Source of the DNA: Longimicrobiaceae bacterium
Lineage (GTDB): Bacteria > Gemmatimonadota > Gemmatimonadetes > Longimicrobiales > Longimicrobiaceae
Reading direction: 5' to 3'
NCBI GenBank assembly: GCA_030146875.1
Contig: JASLAX010000158.1
Coordinates: 1 to 64,000 of the forward strand
DNA length: 64,000 nt
Shown: in pieces, positions 52,477 through 64,000 of the stretch
How the letters are laid out: every line of letters begins with the position of its first letter
Position numbering within the stretch: position 1 is the first letter of the stretch
Notes under the pieces: model-generated
What the model was told of the DNA's origin: nothing
Database searches by the model: none
The model's input: the letters and a program-made list of their open reading frames with translations, nothing else
Position numbers and translations under genes: made by a program

Positions 52477-53933
52477 GGGTCGCGGGGGGGCACCCACTCC
52501 GGCGTTCCGGTCAGGATGCCGCGCAGCGCGGTGAGCGGCTCCCCCACCTTCACCCCGTCGCAGGTGACGGAGATCTCGCGCAGCGTGCGGGCGAAGTCGC
52601 CCAGGCGCTTCTTCAGCACGCCCACGGCCTTCCGCAGCTCGCCGTCCATCTCCAGGTAGCGCAGGAAGATCAGGTTGTCGCAGAGGTAGCTGACCCCCAC
52701 CTCGGTCGCGCGGAACTCGCCGGTGATGGCCTCGGTCTCGTTGACGAGCAGCACGGTCACGCCCATGTTCTTGAGGTACCGCCCCAGGGCGTGGAGCTGC
52801 AGCACCAGGTCGTCGCCGGCCAGGGTGAGCCGGTACCCGGCGATGCCGTCGATCATCACGATGCGGGTGCCGCGCTCCTCCACCTCCTTCCGCACCATCA
52901 GCGCGAACTCGGCCGGCGAGAAGCGGAGCGGCTCCACCTCCACCACCGCCAGCGAGCCGCCCTCCACCATCTCGCGCAGCGGCACGCCTATGCTCTCGCA
53001 GCGGTGGAGCAGGGTGGCCATCCCCTCCTCGAAGGCGTAGACCACGGAGCGCTCCCCGCGAAGGGCCGCCTCCTTCATGAACTGCACGCCCAGGGTGGTC
53101 TTTCCCGCGCCGCTGGGCCCGCTCAGGATGGTGATGGTGCCGCGCTCGATCCCGCCGCCCAGCATCTCGTCGAACTCGGGGATGCCCGATCCGATCAGCT
53201 CCGCCTCGAACGGGTGCGAGTGGTCGCCGGGCACCAGGCTGGGGTACACCTCCATGCCGCGCCCCGTGAGCCGCATGGCGTGCGGGCCGCCCTGGAAGTC
53301 GGAGCCGCGCATCTTCCCGATGCTGAGCGTGCGCCGCAGCACGCCGTGCCCGGGCGAGATCGCCAGGTCGATGATCCCGTCGCTCATGAAGCGCAGGTCG
53401 TCGTCGGGCACGCTGGCCGTGGGCTCGGAGCTCATCAGCACCGTGGCGCCGTGCTCCACCAGGTAGCGCAGGAACGAGAGGGCCTGCTTGCGGAACTGGA
53501 ACGCGTCGGGCGCCAGGTAGCGCAGCGTGGTGACCGCGTCCACGAACACCCGCTGCGGCTTGTGCTCCTGGATCGTGCCTACGATCTGCTGCGTGGTCGG
53601 ATCGCGCTCCACGTCGCCGGGCGAGAAGATGTCGTAGCTCTGGTTCTGGGCGAAGAACTCGCGGGTGGGGCTCAGGTCCAGGAACTCGATCCCCGACAGG
53701 TCCAGCGACTGCGACTCGGCGTCGCGGCGGAGCTGCGTCTCGGACGACTCCAGCGTGATGAGCAGCGCCCGCTCCCCCAGCGCCACGCCCGCGGCCAGGA
53801 AGTGCAGCCCCAGCGTCGTCTTGCCCGTTCCCGGCCCGCCCCGCACCAGGTAGGCCCGCTCCGGGATCAGCCCCCCGTGAAGGACCTCGTCCAACCCCGG
53901 CAGCCCCGTGGGGTGCCTCGCCGTGCCGGTCAC
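52473..53933 (-). CDS. KaiC-like double RecA-fold ATPase, group 1
   Basis: A 486-residue protein of two KaiC domains. Domain 1 has Walker A GGPGTGKTTLGLHF and Walker B RVFVDAVTTLRYL. Domain 2 has SGPSGAGKTTLGVQF, the catalytic Glu pair in YAFEEGMATL, and Walker B IVMIDGIAGYR. At the place of the KaiC autophosphorylation pair Ser431-Thr432 it has VSYLCDN, that is Ser-Tyr. No KaiA or KaiB is near. The GTG at 53933 follows GGAGGCGCGC. It is coupled to a histidine kinase that follows. Confidence 0.9.
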
Positions 53934-54183
53934 GCGCGCCTCCGTATGGTGTGTGGAAGGTGGATCGTCGAGCCGGACCGGAATCGCGCGCGGCCGTCGA
54001 CGGGGCGACCCCTTTGCAAACGCCCGACCACCGCGCGCGGGGCGCCCTCCGCAGGGGTGCGGCGCCGCGTCGGCCGACCCCTGATCCCACTGCCGGCGCC
54101 CTGTTTCCCGCGCGGGCGCCGTCTTGCAACCCGTGCGCGCCGAGACGGGCTCGCGGGGTGGGGGAGAGCGCCAAAGACGCCAT

Positions 54184-54471
54184 ATGGGGGAGAGAGTGGG
54201 CTTTCGCGACATCGTGGACGAGGTGGGGCGTTCGTGGTCGGTGTGGAACACGCAGCCGAGCACCCGGAACGCCGTGGCCGACGCGCTCCGGGCCGGCTGG
54301 CTCACCTTCGAGTGCGCGGTCGAGAAGCGCCGCCTGTCGCCCATCCCGGATGGCTGGGAGCAGACGGATGACGCGTCCCTGCTCGCCCTGCTGGAGACGG
54401 CCACGCCCGTGGGCCGCGAGATGATGGGACGGCCGGGCGGGCTGGTGCGCGGCCCGCCGCCCGCGGAGTGA
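54184..54471 (+). CDS. Small WSVWNTQP-family protein, copy A
   Basis: A 95-residue protein. The core VGRSWSVWNTQPS, ADALRAGWLTFECAVEKRRL and SPIPDGWEQTDDASLLALL is shared with the product at 54957-55259 on the other strand. There is no signal or membrane segment. These small proteins appear lineage-specific. The ATG at 54184 is followed by a GTG at 54196 closer to a GGGGGAG site, so the start may be four codons later. Confidence 0.7.
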   Translation: MGERVGFRDIVDEVGRSWSVWNTQPSTRNAVADALRAGWLTFECAVEKRRLSPIPDGWEQTDDASLLALLETATPVGREMMGRPGGLVRGPPPAE

Positions 54472-54721
54472 GCCGTCCCGGCGGTGGGGGAGGGCACGGG
54501 AGGGCGGGGAAAAGGGAGCGGGGTGACCTGGGGGGCTCGGCTTCCTCTGACCTCGCGCGCCGAGGCCGATCGAGGAGACCGCGTCCCCACCCGCGGCGCT
54601 GTCGGAACCGGGCGACGCCCTCCCCCCGGCGCCGTCGTTCTCGCCCTCCACCGCGAGACGCGTCCAGACGTACGAAAGCGGGGGCGCCCAGGAGGCGACC
54701 CCGCCGTTCATCCATCCCGTC
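54472..54721. other. Short gap without a recognised gene
   Basis: This lies between the rightward small gene and the stop of the leftward one. Sequence is GC-rich with no convincing hairpin or gene; readings on both strands are Arg/Pro-rich shadows. Confidence 0.35.
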
Positions 54722-54913
54722 CTACGGCACCGGATCCGGGCGTGCGTCTTCCGGTCGCAGGTCTTGGGGTGCCTTCTCGCACCGCTCCGCCGATCGGTCC
54801 AGCAGCGCGCGGCCGCGCCGCAGCATGAGCCGCGACGTCTCCATCGCGGCCTGCGCGTGGACCCGCAGCTCGCGGGAGGCATCGATCAGCGCGCGTCCAC
54901 GGTCGGTCTGCAT
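54722..54913 (-). CDS. Very small helical protein
   Basis: A 63-residue protein beginning MQTDRGRALIDASRELRVHA, one long amphipathic helix with RLMLRRGRALLDRSAER, then a polar tail. GGAGGGGAGA directly precedes the ATG. It is co-directional with and 43 bases after the copy-B gene, so both are probably one transcript. The function is not known; the heptad-like pattern suggests a coiled-coil dimer. Confidence 0.55.
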   Translation of the reverse strand: MQTDRGRALIDASRELRVHAQAAMETSRLMLRRGRALLDRSAERCEKAPQDLRPEDARPDPVP

Positions 54914-54956
54914 TCTCCCCTCCGTCCGGAAAGGCAGCCGCGGCAACGGCGGCCCC

Positions 54957-55259
54957 TTACGAGGACGCGTCCTGCCGGTGGTGCGGCGGGTCAGCCTGGT
55001 ACCGCCGCTCCCATGCATGCTCGGGCAGGGGCGGCGTCGGGATGACGGGCTCCGCCATTCCCAGCATCTCCCGGAGCACGTTCTGGTCCGCCACGTCCCA
55101 GCCGTCGGGGATGGGCGCCAGCCGGAGCTTGCCCAGCTCGCACTGGAAGGTCAGCCACCCGCCTCCGAGCATCCACGCCACCACGTTGGGCTCGATGGGT
55201 CGGGTGTCCCACACCGACCACTCGATCCCGCGCTCGTCCTTGAAGAGCCGATACGCCAA
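54957..55259 (-). CDS. Small WSVWDTRP-family protein, copy B
   Basis: A 100-residue paralogue of the product at 54184-54471: EWSVWDTRPIEPNVVAWMLG, GGWLTFQCELGKLRL and APIPDGWDVADQNVLREML. The C-terminal tail differs (HAWERRYQADPPHHR). It starts with TTG without a clear ribosome site, so the N-terminus may be a few residues off. It is near KaiC and kinase genes; a role as a small output or adaptor protein is possible but unproven. Confidence 0.7.
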   Translation of the reverse strand: MAYRLFKDERGIEWSVWDTRPIEPNVVAWMLGGGWLTFQCELGKLRLAPIPDGWDVADQNVLREMLGMAEPVIPTPPLPEHAWERRYQADPPHHRQDASS

Positions 55260-55385
55260 GACGCCGCTCGCTCGATCCCGATTCAGTATCTATCCTGCAC
55301 CCTGCGCCTGCCGGCGGAGGGGCGGTTTCGCGCCGGCGGGGCGATGCAAGCACCTGACCATCCGGGGATGCACGTGTCCCCGGGA

Positions 55386-55985
55386 TCAGGCGAGCTGACC
55401 CACGATCCCGCGCACGGCGCCCAGGTACTCGTCGGTGTCGAAGTGCGCGGGGTCCAGCATGGCCTGCACGGCGCAGCCGTGGATCCAGCTCACCGCGACC
55501 GCGGCCAGCCCGTCGGCGGTCACCCCCGGAAAGGTGGCGGGCTCGGAGAGGAGCAGCTCCTGCATGATCGCGCGGAAGGCGGTGCGGTAGCGCTCCAGCT
55601 CCTCGCTCATGCGGGCGCGGATCGGCTCGTGCCGGGCCCCCAGCGCCCAGTAGTCCAGGAACAGGCGCACGTGCCGCGGCTGGTGGGAGAGGCGCGCCAT
55701 CTCCTGCTGCAGCAGCGCGTGGAGCCGGTCCAGCGCGCGGGGAAAGCGCGCCACGTCGTCGCTCACGTCCAGCACCGACGTGGCCTGGATCAGCCACTCC
55801 AGCAGCGCCAGGACCAGCCGGTCCTTCTGGCCGAAGTGGAACAGGACCAGCGAGTGGCTCACCTCCGCCTCCGCCGCCACCGCGCGAATGGTCAGCTCGC
55901 CGACCCCGTCGCGCGACGCCACCTCGAACGCCGCCCGCAGGATCTGCTCGCGCCGTACGTCCTCCGTCTCTCTCTTCCCGGGCAT
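55386..55985 (-). CDS. TetR family transcriptional regulator
   Basis: A 199-residue protein. The N-terminal helix-turn-helix is REQILRAAFEVASRDGVGEL and TIRAVAAEAEVSHSLVLFHF. The ligand domain follows (about 60-199) with HVRLFLDYWALGARHEPIRA and AVSWIHGCAVQAMLDP. The ATG at 55985 was chosen over a GTG at 56030 because two operator-like palindromes overlie the latter. It is divergent from the CheB-CheR-kinase gene, which it may control together with itself. Confidence 0.88.
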   Translation of the reverse strand: MPGKRETEDVRREQILRAAFEVASRDGVGELTIRAVAAEAEVSHSLVLFHFGQKDRLVLALLEWLIQATSVLDVSDDVARFPRALDRLHALLQQEMARLSHQPRHVRLFLDYWALGARHEPIRARMSEELERYRTAFRAIMQELLLSEPATFPGVTADGLAAVAVSWIHGCAVQAMLDPAHFDTDEYLGAVRGIVGQLA

Positions 55986-56021
55986 CCGCGACTCCGTGGG
56001 GCCGCGCTCGGCGGCCGGATT

Positions 56022-56071
56022 GTTGACCACCTGGACAATAGAGGGTAGCTTTAGTTTACCATCTGGTCAAT
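56022..56071. promoter_or_regulatory. Paired TetR-type operators between divergent genes
   Basis: Two 18-base sites, GTTGACCACCTGGACAAT (56022-56039) and GTTTACCATCTGGTCAAT (56054-56071), share the pattern G-T-T-x-A-C-C-A-x-C-T-G-G-x-C-A-A-T with centres 32 bp apart, three helical turns. Each is an imperfect palindrome of the TTGACCA-N2-TGGTCAA kind. They are well placed for cooperative binding by the adjacent TetR protein. Confidence 0.65.
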
Positions 56072-56169
56072 ATCTGGAGAAGACGTCGCCCGTACCACGC
56101 GCACGGGCAGGCGATCCGGTGGCACGCGCTCCCGCACGGGCGCGCCCGACCCTCCCCGGAAGCGGTTCC

Positions 56170-59442
<3,273 letters not shown>

Positions 59443-59565
59443 CGCGTCGTTCCCTTCCCGCTCGCCGGCGCATGGGCGCGGACGTTGCACCACGCATCCG
59501 CTCTCCTCGCCACGGGCTCCCGCGAGCACCCGCCCGGAACGCCGCGCCCAGCCCCAGGAGGTAGG

Positions 59566-59982
59566 ATGCCCGACGCCCCTACCGACGCCCGCACGGTACT
59601 GATCGCGGAGCGGGACGTGAACGTCCGCGAGCTGCAGAGCTACTTCCTGCAGAAGGAGGGCTGCGCCGTGGAGTTCGCCGACGACGGGCAGTCCGCGCTG
59701 GAGCGCGCCCGCCTGCTGCGGCCCGCCCTGGTCGTCACCGAGATCCTGATCCCCAGGCTGGACGGGCTGGCCCTGTGCCGCTCGCTGCGCCAGGACCCCG
59801 ACACCCGGGACATTCCCGTCATCGTGTTCAGCATCCTGGCCGCCGCCGCGCGCGCCGACGAGGCCGGGGCCACCGCGTTCCTGCGGAAGCCCCTGGTGGA
59901 GTCGACGTTCGTGAACGCGGTCCGGGAGTCGATCGCGTCGCACCCCAACGGAGCACTGGAGGATCAATGGGCCTCGCGATAA
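59566..59982 (+). CDS. Receiver-like protein with Glu in place of the phosphoacceptor Asp
   Basis: A 138-residue receiver-domain protein. The acidic pair is altered to AERDVNVREL, and the phosphoacceptor strand reads ALVVTEILIPRLDG with Glu59 where Asp is expected. The later Thr/Ser (IVFSIL) and Lys (FLRKPLVE) positions are kept. It is probably a pseudo-receiver locked in an active-like state, or one that binds partners without phosphate. AGGAGG sits before the ATG. Its end overlaps the KaiC-like gene by 16 bases. Confidence 0.85.
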   Translation: MPDAPTDARTVLIAERDVNVRELQSYFLQKEGCAVEFADDGQSALERARLLRPALVVTEILIPRLDGLALCRSLRQDPDTRDIPVIVFSILAAAARADEAGATAFLRKPLVESTFVNAVRESIASHPNGALEDQWASR

Positions 59983-61400
59983 TCGTCCCCGAGCGCCGCG
60001 CCGACCCGCGCGACCAGGAGGACGACGGCACGGAGCGAATGAGCGCGGGGAACCCGGAGGCCGACCACATCCTGGGCGGCGGCTTCCCCGCCAACTCCAT
60101 CAACATCATCATGGGGCACCCGGGCTCGGGAAAGACGATCTTCGCCGAGCAGCTCATCTTCCACAACGCGTCGGAAGACCGACCCATCCTGTACTTCACC
60201 ACCCTCTCCGAGCCGCTGGCGAAGGTCGTGCGCTACCTGCAGGGCTTCGCGTTCTTCGACGAGGAGAAGCTGGGCACGCAGGTGGTCTACGAGGACGTGG
60301 GCCCGCAGCTCGCGCGCGAGGGCGCCCCGGCGCTGGTCCCGCTGCTGCAGGAGGCCATCCGCACGCTCTCGCCCAAGATCATCGTCATCGACTCCTTCAA
60401 GGCGGTGCACGACCTGGCGCCCTCGGTGGCCGAGCGGCGGCGGATGGTCTACGAGATGACGGCGCTGCTCACCGCGTACGGCACCACGGCGTTCCTGCTG
60501 GGGGAGTACACGGAGGAGGACATCCTGCTCTATCCCGAGTTCGCGGTGGCGGACGGGATCGTTGAGCTGTCGCGCCGCCGCCTGGGGAACCGCGACGAGC
60601 GCTACTTCCGCGTCTACAAGCTGCGCGGGAGCCGCTACCTGGAGGGGGCGCACGCCTTCCGCATCACCAGCTCGGGGCTCGACATCTACCCCCGCCTGGT
60701 GAGCCCGCGCATGCCCGAGGGGTACGAGCCCGCCTCGGAGCGCATCTCCACCGGCGTGACGGGGCTGGACGCGATGCTGGACGGCGGGCTGTGGCGCGGG
60801 ACCACCACCCTGCTCGCCGGCCCCGCCGGCGCGGGAAAGACGACGATCGGGCTGCAGTTCGCGCTCGAGGGCGCGCGCCAGGGGGAGCCCAGCCTGTACA
60901 TGAACTTCCAGGAGAACCCCACGCAGCTCATCCGCACCATCCGCGGGCTGGGGGTGGACCTGGAGGAGGCGCAGGCGCAGGGGCTGGACCTGGTGTACGC
61001 GTCGCCGGTGGAGCTGCAGATCGACAGCATCATCGTGGACATGTTCCGCCGCATCCAGCAGCGCGGCGTGCGCCGCCTGGTGATCGACGCGCTGGGCGAC
61101 CTGGCCAGCGCCGCCACCGACCCGCAGCGCCTGCACGACTACCTGTACGCGCTGGTGCAGCACTTCGCCGTCAGCACCATCACCAGCGTGCTGAACTTCG
61201 AGACGATGGGCAACAACATCTCGGGCAACGGGATGCAGAACGCCATGAGCTACCTTTCCGACAACGTGCTCCTGCTCACGGTGGACGGCGAGGAGCGCAC
61301 CCGCCGCACCCTGCGCGTGCTGAAGACGCGCGGCAGCGCGCACGACACCAAGGTCCGCGAGGTGGAGATCACCTCCAAGGGGCTATGCATCCTGCAATGA
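59967..61400 (+). CDS. KaiC-like double RecA-fold ATPase, group 2
   Basis: A 477-residue protein. Domain 1 has Walker A GHPGSGKTIFAEQL and Walker B KIIVIDSFKAVHDL. Domain 2 has AGPAGAGKTTIGLQF and RLVIDALGDLASA. The catalytic Glu pair of KaiC is altered in both domains (TLSEP and FQENP). The phosphosite region reads AMSYLSDN, again Ser-Tyr instead of Ser-Thr. The C-terminus KTRGSAHDTKVREVEI is as in KaiC. The start overlaps the pseudo-receiver gene and the stop overlaps the GAF-kinase start, so all are made as a set. Confidence 0.9.
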   Translation: MGLAIIVPERRADPRDQEDDGTERMSAGNPEADHILGGGFPANSINIIMGHPGSGKTIFAEQLIFHNASEDRPILYFTTLSEPLAKVVRYLQGFAFFDEEKLGTQVVYEDVGPQLAREGAPALVPLLQEAIRTLSPKIIVIDSFKAVHDLAPSVAERRRMVYEMTALLTAYGTTAFLLGEYTEEDILLYPEFAVADGIVELSRRRLGNRDERYFRVYKLRGSRYLEGAHAFRITSSGLDIYPRLVSPRMPEGYEPASERISTGVTGLDAMLDGGLWRGTTTLLAGPAGAGKTTIGLQFALEGARQGEPSLYMNFQENPTQLIRTIRGLGVDLEEAQAQGLDLVYASPVELQIDSIIVDMFRRIQQRGVRRLVIDALGDLASAATDPQRLHDYLYALVQHFAVSTITSVLNFETMGNNISGNGMQNAMSYLSDNVLLLTVDGEERTRRTLRVLKTRGSAHDTKVREVEITSKGLCILQ

Positions 61401-62656
61401 GCTCCGGCTTCGAGGAGGTGGACCCCGGCTTCGCCCAGCTCCGCCGGCTCACCGAGATCGGGCGGGCGCTCACCTACACCACATCGCTGGAGCAGGTCAC
61501 CCGCCTGACCGTGGAGCGCGGCGCCGAGCTGCTGGGCGCCGCGTCCGCCGTGCTGATGCTGCCGGACGCCGAGGGGCTGCTGCACGTGCGCGCCGCCCAC
61601 GGAGTCACGGAGGAGCTGGTCAGCCGCTTCCGCGCGCCGCTGGGCGACGAGGTGATCGGGCGGCTGCAGGGGCTGCTGGACGTGCCGGACGACTGCTTCC
61701 TGGCCGTTCCCCTGGTGGTGGGCGGCGCCGTCACCGGGCTGGTGGCGGTCGCCCTGCGGCAACCGGCCACGGCGGCGGACGAGACGCTGCTCTCGGCGCT
61801 GGCCGACCAGGCGGCGGTGGCGCTGGAGAACGCGCGGCTGGGCGGCGAGGTGCGGCTGGAGATGGAGGACCGGCTGCGCGCCAGCGAGGGGGCCACCACG
61901 GCCAAGGACCGCGCGCTGGCCACGCTGGCGCACGACATCCGCACGCCGCTGGGCGCCATCGACGGATACTGCTCGCTGATGGAGGACGAGATCTACGGCC
62001 CCGTCAACGACCGCCAGCGCGAGACGCTGGGCCGGGTGCGCATGAGCGGTCGGCACCTGCTCTCGCTGCTGGACAACGTGATGGAGATGGCGCGCCTCAC
62101 CGCGGGCGTGGTGCGCCTGAGCGCGGAGCCGGTGGGCCTGACGACGGTGGCGCGCGAGGCGGTGCACCTGCTGCTCCCCGCCTCCGACGCGGGGCTGGTG
62201 GCGCTGCAGGTCGGCCGGGTGGCGGACGTGGTGGTCACCGCCGACCCCGACCGGCTGCGCCAGGTGCTGGCCAACCTGATCGGCAACGCGGTGAAGTTCA
62301 CCCCCCAGGGGGGCTCCATCACCGTCTCCACTGCGCGCTGCGACAACGGCTGCGAGGCGTGGGGCGAGGTGCGGGTGACCGACACGGGACCGGGCATCGC
62401 GAAGGAGGAGCAGGCGGCCGTCTTCGAGCCGTACTACCGCGCGGAGGGCACGGCGCGGCTCCCGGGGGTGGGGCTGGGGCTGGCGATCTCGCGCGCGCTG
62501 GTGCAGCAGATGGGCGGCGCGCTGGAGCTGGAAAGCGAGCCCGGCGCGGGCTCCACCTTCGTCGTCCGCCTGCCGGCCGTGAGCGAGCCGGAGACGGCGG
62601 GGCAGACCGGCGCGGCTCCCGCGGCGGGAGAGGCCGGGGACGCGCCCGACGGCTGA
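61397..62656 (+). CDS. GAF-domain histidine kinase
   Basis: A 419-residue cytoplasmic kinase. The GAF domain (about 20-160) has LTVERGAELLGAASAVLMLP and FLAVPLVVGGAVTGLVAVAL. A helix leads to HisKA with LATLAHDIRTPLGAIDGYC and an ATPase domain with NLIGNAVKFTPQGG, DTGPGIAKEE and GVGLGLAISR. It is coupled by ATGA to the KaiC-like gene upstream. In cyanobacteria the KaiC signal is read by a histidine kinase (SasA); here the pairing is similar but the input is GAF and not a KaiB-like domain. Confidence 0.9.
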   Translation: MSSGFEEVDPGFAQLRRLTEIGRALTYTTSLEQVTRLTVERGAELLGAASAVLMLPDAEGLLHVRAAHGVTEELVSRFRAPLGDEVIGRLQGLLDVPDDCFLAVPLVVGGAVTGLVAVALRQPATAADETLLSALADQAAVALENARLGGEVRLEMEDRLRASEGATTAKDRALATLAHDIRTPLGAIDGYCSLMEDEIYGPVNDRQRETLGRVRMSGRHLLSLLDNVMEMARLTAGVVRLSAEPVGLTTVAREAVHLLLPASDAGLVALQVGRVADVVVTADPDRLRQVLANLIGNAVKFTPQGGSITVSTARCDNGCEAWGEVRVTDTGPGIAKEEQAAVFEPYYRAEGTARLPGVGLGLAISRALVQQMGGALELESEPGAGSTFVVRLPAVSEPETAGQTGAAPAAGEAGDAPDG

Positions 62657-62800
62657 CGCGCGGGCGGGACACGGCGGTCGCGACGGCGCCCTCGCCGTCC
62701 ACGGCGCCGCGGCGGGGTATCGCCGCGGCGCCTCGCCGTGCCTATACTTGAGGCCGCACCGCTCCCGCATCGCCCTCCCCTCCCCCGCACGACGCCCCGC

Positions 62801-63199
62801 ATGCAGCCCGACGAGCCGACCCCGCCCGCCACGCTTCGCATCGTCCGCACCGCCGTTTCCATGGGTCCCGTCGTCTTCGGCGTGCTGGCCTGGTACCTCC
62901 GCGGCCAGCGCGCGGAGCACCCGCGCACCCCCGAGGAGCTGTCGGGGCTGCGGGTCGCCGCCTACGCATCGCTCCTCGCCGTGGCCGCGGGGCTGATGGT
63001 GATCCGCTCCCAGCGGGCCGGGAAGCCGCCCCACGAGCGAAGCACGTACAACATCATGGGATGGGCGATCGCGGAGATGGGCGCGCTGCTCGGAGCCGTC
63101 TACTACTTCCTGGGCGGGGAGCCGGCGCCGCTGCTGCTGGGGCTGGTGGCGATGCTCGGCTCGTGGGCCCTGCTCCCCGTGGACCCGAACGAGACGTAG
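62801..63199 (+). CDS. Small membrane protein of unknown function
   Basis: A 132-residue protein with four hydrophobic stretches: about 16-34 (VSMGPVVFGVLAWYL), 49-68 (RVAAYASLLAVAAGLMVI), 84-103 (NIMGWAIAEMGALLGAVYYF) and 107-124. The family is not recognised; the layout is like small inner-membrane proteins related to ATP-synthase or heme-copper accessory genes, without any motif to prove this. Confidence 0.6.
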   Translation: MQPDEPTPPATLRIVRTAVSMGPVVFGVLAWYLRGQRAEHPRTPEELSGLRVAAYASLLAVAAGLMVIRSQRAGKPPHERSTYNIMGWAIAEMGALLGAVYYFLGGEPAPLLLGLVAMLGSWALLPVDPNET

Positions 63200-63340
63200 C
63201 GCCTGCCCGTGCCTCACCGGTGGCGGAGAGGTTCCGCCTCCGGGCGTCCGCCTGATCCGCGCCCGGCCGGGCGGTTGCACCGGCGGCCGCCCGCGCGCTC
63301 TCCGGGGGGAGGGCCGCCACCACAGCGACGGAGGGGACCG

Positions 63341-63634
63341 ATGAAGACGACCGACCTGCTGCGCCTTCCCGCGGTCGCCGCCGCCCTGGTGGCTGCGCTG
63401 GCCTGCGGGGAGGGGGACAAGGGGGGGCACGGGGCGGGCGGAGCGGCGGTGCCGGAGGCGGGCGTGGCGGACTCCGGCGCCTTCTCCGAACCCCAGCCCA
63501 ACACCATGCCCGCGGCGGACAGCGTCGCGCCCGGCGGCGTCGCCGCTCCGGCGACGGCCGGAGCGCTCCCCGCGGGCGAGGCGGCGGGCCCCGGGACTAC
63601 GGACACGACGCCCCCGACCGCCCACACGCCGTAG
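63341..63634 (+). CDS. Small lipoprotein, Ala/Pro/Thr rich
   Basis: A 97-residue protein with lipoprotein signal (MKTTDLLRLPAVAAALVAA, lipobox ALAC at about 19-22) and a low-complexity tail of Ala, Pro, Gly and Thr. GGAGGGGACCG precedes the ATG. It is probably anchored in the membrane with a flexible periplasmic tail. The function is not known. Confidence 0.6.
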   Translation: MKTTDLLRLPAVAAALVAALACGEGDKGGHGAGGAAVPEAGVADSGAFSEPQPNTMPAADSVAPGGVAAPATAGALPAGEAAGPGTTDTTPPTAHTP

Positions 63635-63704
63635 GGCCGCTCCACCGGAGGGCCCGGCCGCGCGCGAGGCTCTCCGCCCCCCACCTCTATCGCACCCGCG
63701 TACC

Positions 63705-64000
63705 ATGCGCACCGCACCCGCCGCCGCGCTGCTCGTCCTGCTCGCCGCCCCCCTCGCCGCCCCCGCCCAGGGCAAGGGCGACGATCCCGTCTTCCGCACC
63801 ACGTACTTCGAGGTGACGCTGCCGAAGGGCTGGCCACGCCTGGTGGAGCAGGAGGTCCCGCAGGCCGGCCTGCCCACGCGGGCGTACGTGTCGGCGGCGC
63901 CGAGGGCCGTGCTCGCCGTGATGCAGATGACGCTGCCGCCGCTCCCGGCCGACACCGCGCTGGAGGCGCAGCGTCATGCGTTCCGGAGCATCCGCGGGGA
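63705..64000 (+). CDS. 5' part of an exported protein, cut by the window edge
   Basis: Open to the right edge. The first 98 codons encode a signal peptide (MRTAPAAALLVLLAAPLAA, cut after PAQ) and the start of a mature domain with FEVTLPKGWPRLVEQEV and RAVLAVMQMTLPPLP. The mature part resembles the fold of exported lipid-binding or DUF1795-type proteins, but too little is seen to name it. Confidence 0.6.
   Translation, partial: MRTAPAAALLVLLAAPLAAPAQGKGDDPVFRTTYFEVTLPKGWPRLVEQEVPQAGLPTRAYVSAAPRAVLAVMQMTLPPLPADTALEAQRHAFRSIRG

Noticed and set aside
55986..56030. GTG at 56030 as start of the TetR gene
   Set aside because: It lies inside an operator-like palindrome and adds 15 residues without family similarity; ATG at 55985 fits the usual TetR length.

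Overview
The window is about 70% GC, with densely packed genes, frequent ATGA/GTGA stop-start overlaps and many GTG starts. It carries many family-specific small proteins, lipoproteins ending in Gly-rich tails, and a RiPP-type precursor whose leader reads MEKIRLDAESLVVTSFS. This combination suggests a Gram-negative soil bacterium of the Gemmatimonadota, most like Longimicrobium. That placement is inference from protein style; there is no rRNA in the window to confirm it. No tRNA, rRNA, CRISPR array or intact insertion sequence was recognised.

Layout. 0-13 kb is mostly core: an Rrf2 regulator, a barrel-like secreted protein, a GNAT enzyme, cinA, a dienoyl-CoA-reductase-like SDR, a large M30-like lipoprotein metallopeptidase, a DUF4105 membrane protein, an ArsC-like protein, rsmD, peptidase E, another GNAT enzyme and a DHH phosphoesterase. 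13.1-18.3 kb is an accessory island, partly of lower GC. It holds a perfect CIRCE operator with a sigma-70 promoter driving two unfamiliar genes, an orphan addiction-module antitoxin, two tandem Gly-tailed lipoproteins, a TPR protein and a degenerate integrase tail. 18.3-22.3 kb holds small enzymes and a RiPP-like precursor inserted between two copies of a DUF1801/SDR junction. 22.4-30.4 kb is a three-gene set of very large repeat proteins: FN3-like modules, a poly-Gly hinge, and a tail-fibre-like protein ending in an S74 chaperone/protease domain.

30-36 kb holds a V4R-like sensor, a HIT protein, a DUF3568 lipoprotein, an orphan 2-oxoacid dehydrogenase E1 alpha and three tandem zinc-ribbon membrane paralogues. 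36.2-47.8 kb is a catabolic block. It contains tryptophan 2,3-dioxygenase, a fused flavin monooxygenase/OYE reductase of the 2-aminobenzoyl-CoA type, an SDR, an enoyl-CoA hydratase, an acyl-CoA dehydrogenase, a benzoate-CoA-ligase-like enzyme and a RidA protein. Together they fit tryptophan breakdown through anthranilate and 2-aminobenzoyl-CoA. A GAF-GAF-GGDEF cyclase is embedded in the block, and two gaps are filled with a repeated extragenic palindrome.

51.2-62.7 kb is a signalling region with two KaiC-like double ATPases. Each is translationally coupled to a histidine kinase. One group also contains a 1090-residue CheB-CheR-PAS-kinase fusion and a receiver-like protein whose phosphoacceptor position is Glu. 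A TetR gene with paired operator-like palindromes lies between the two groups. The window ends in small membrane and secreted proteins, the last one cut by the edge.
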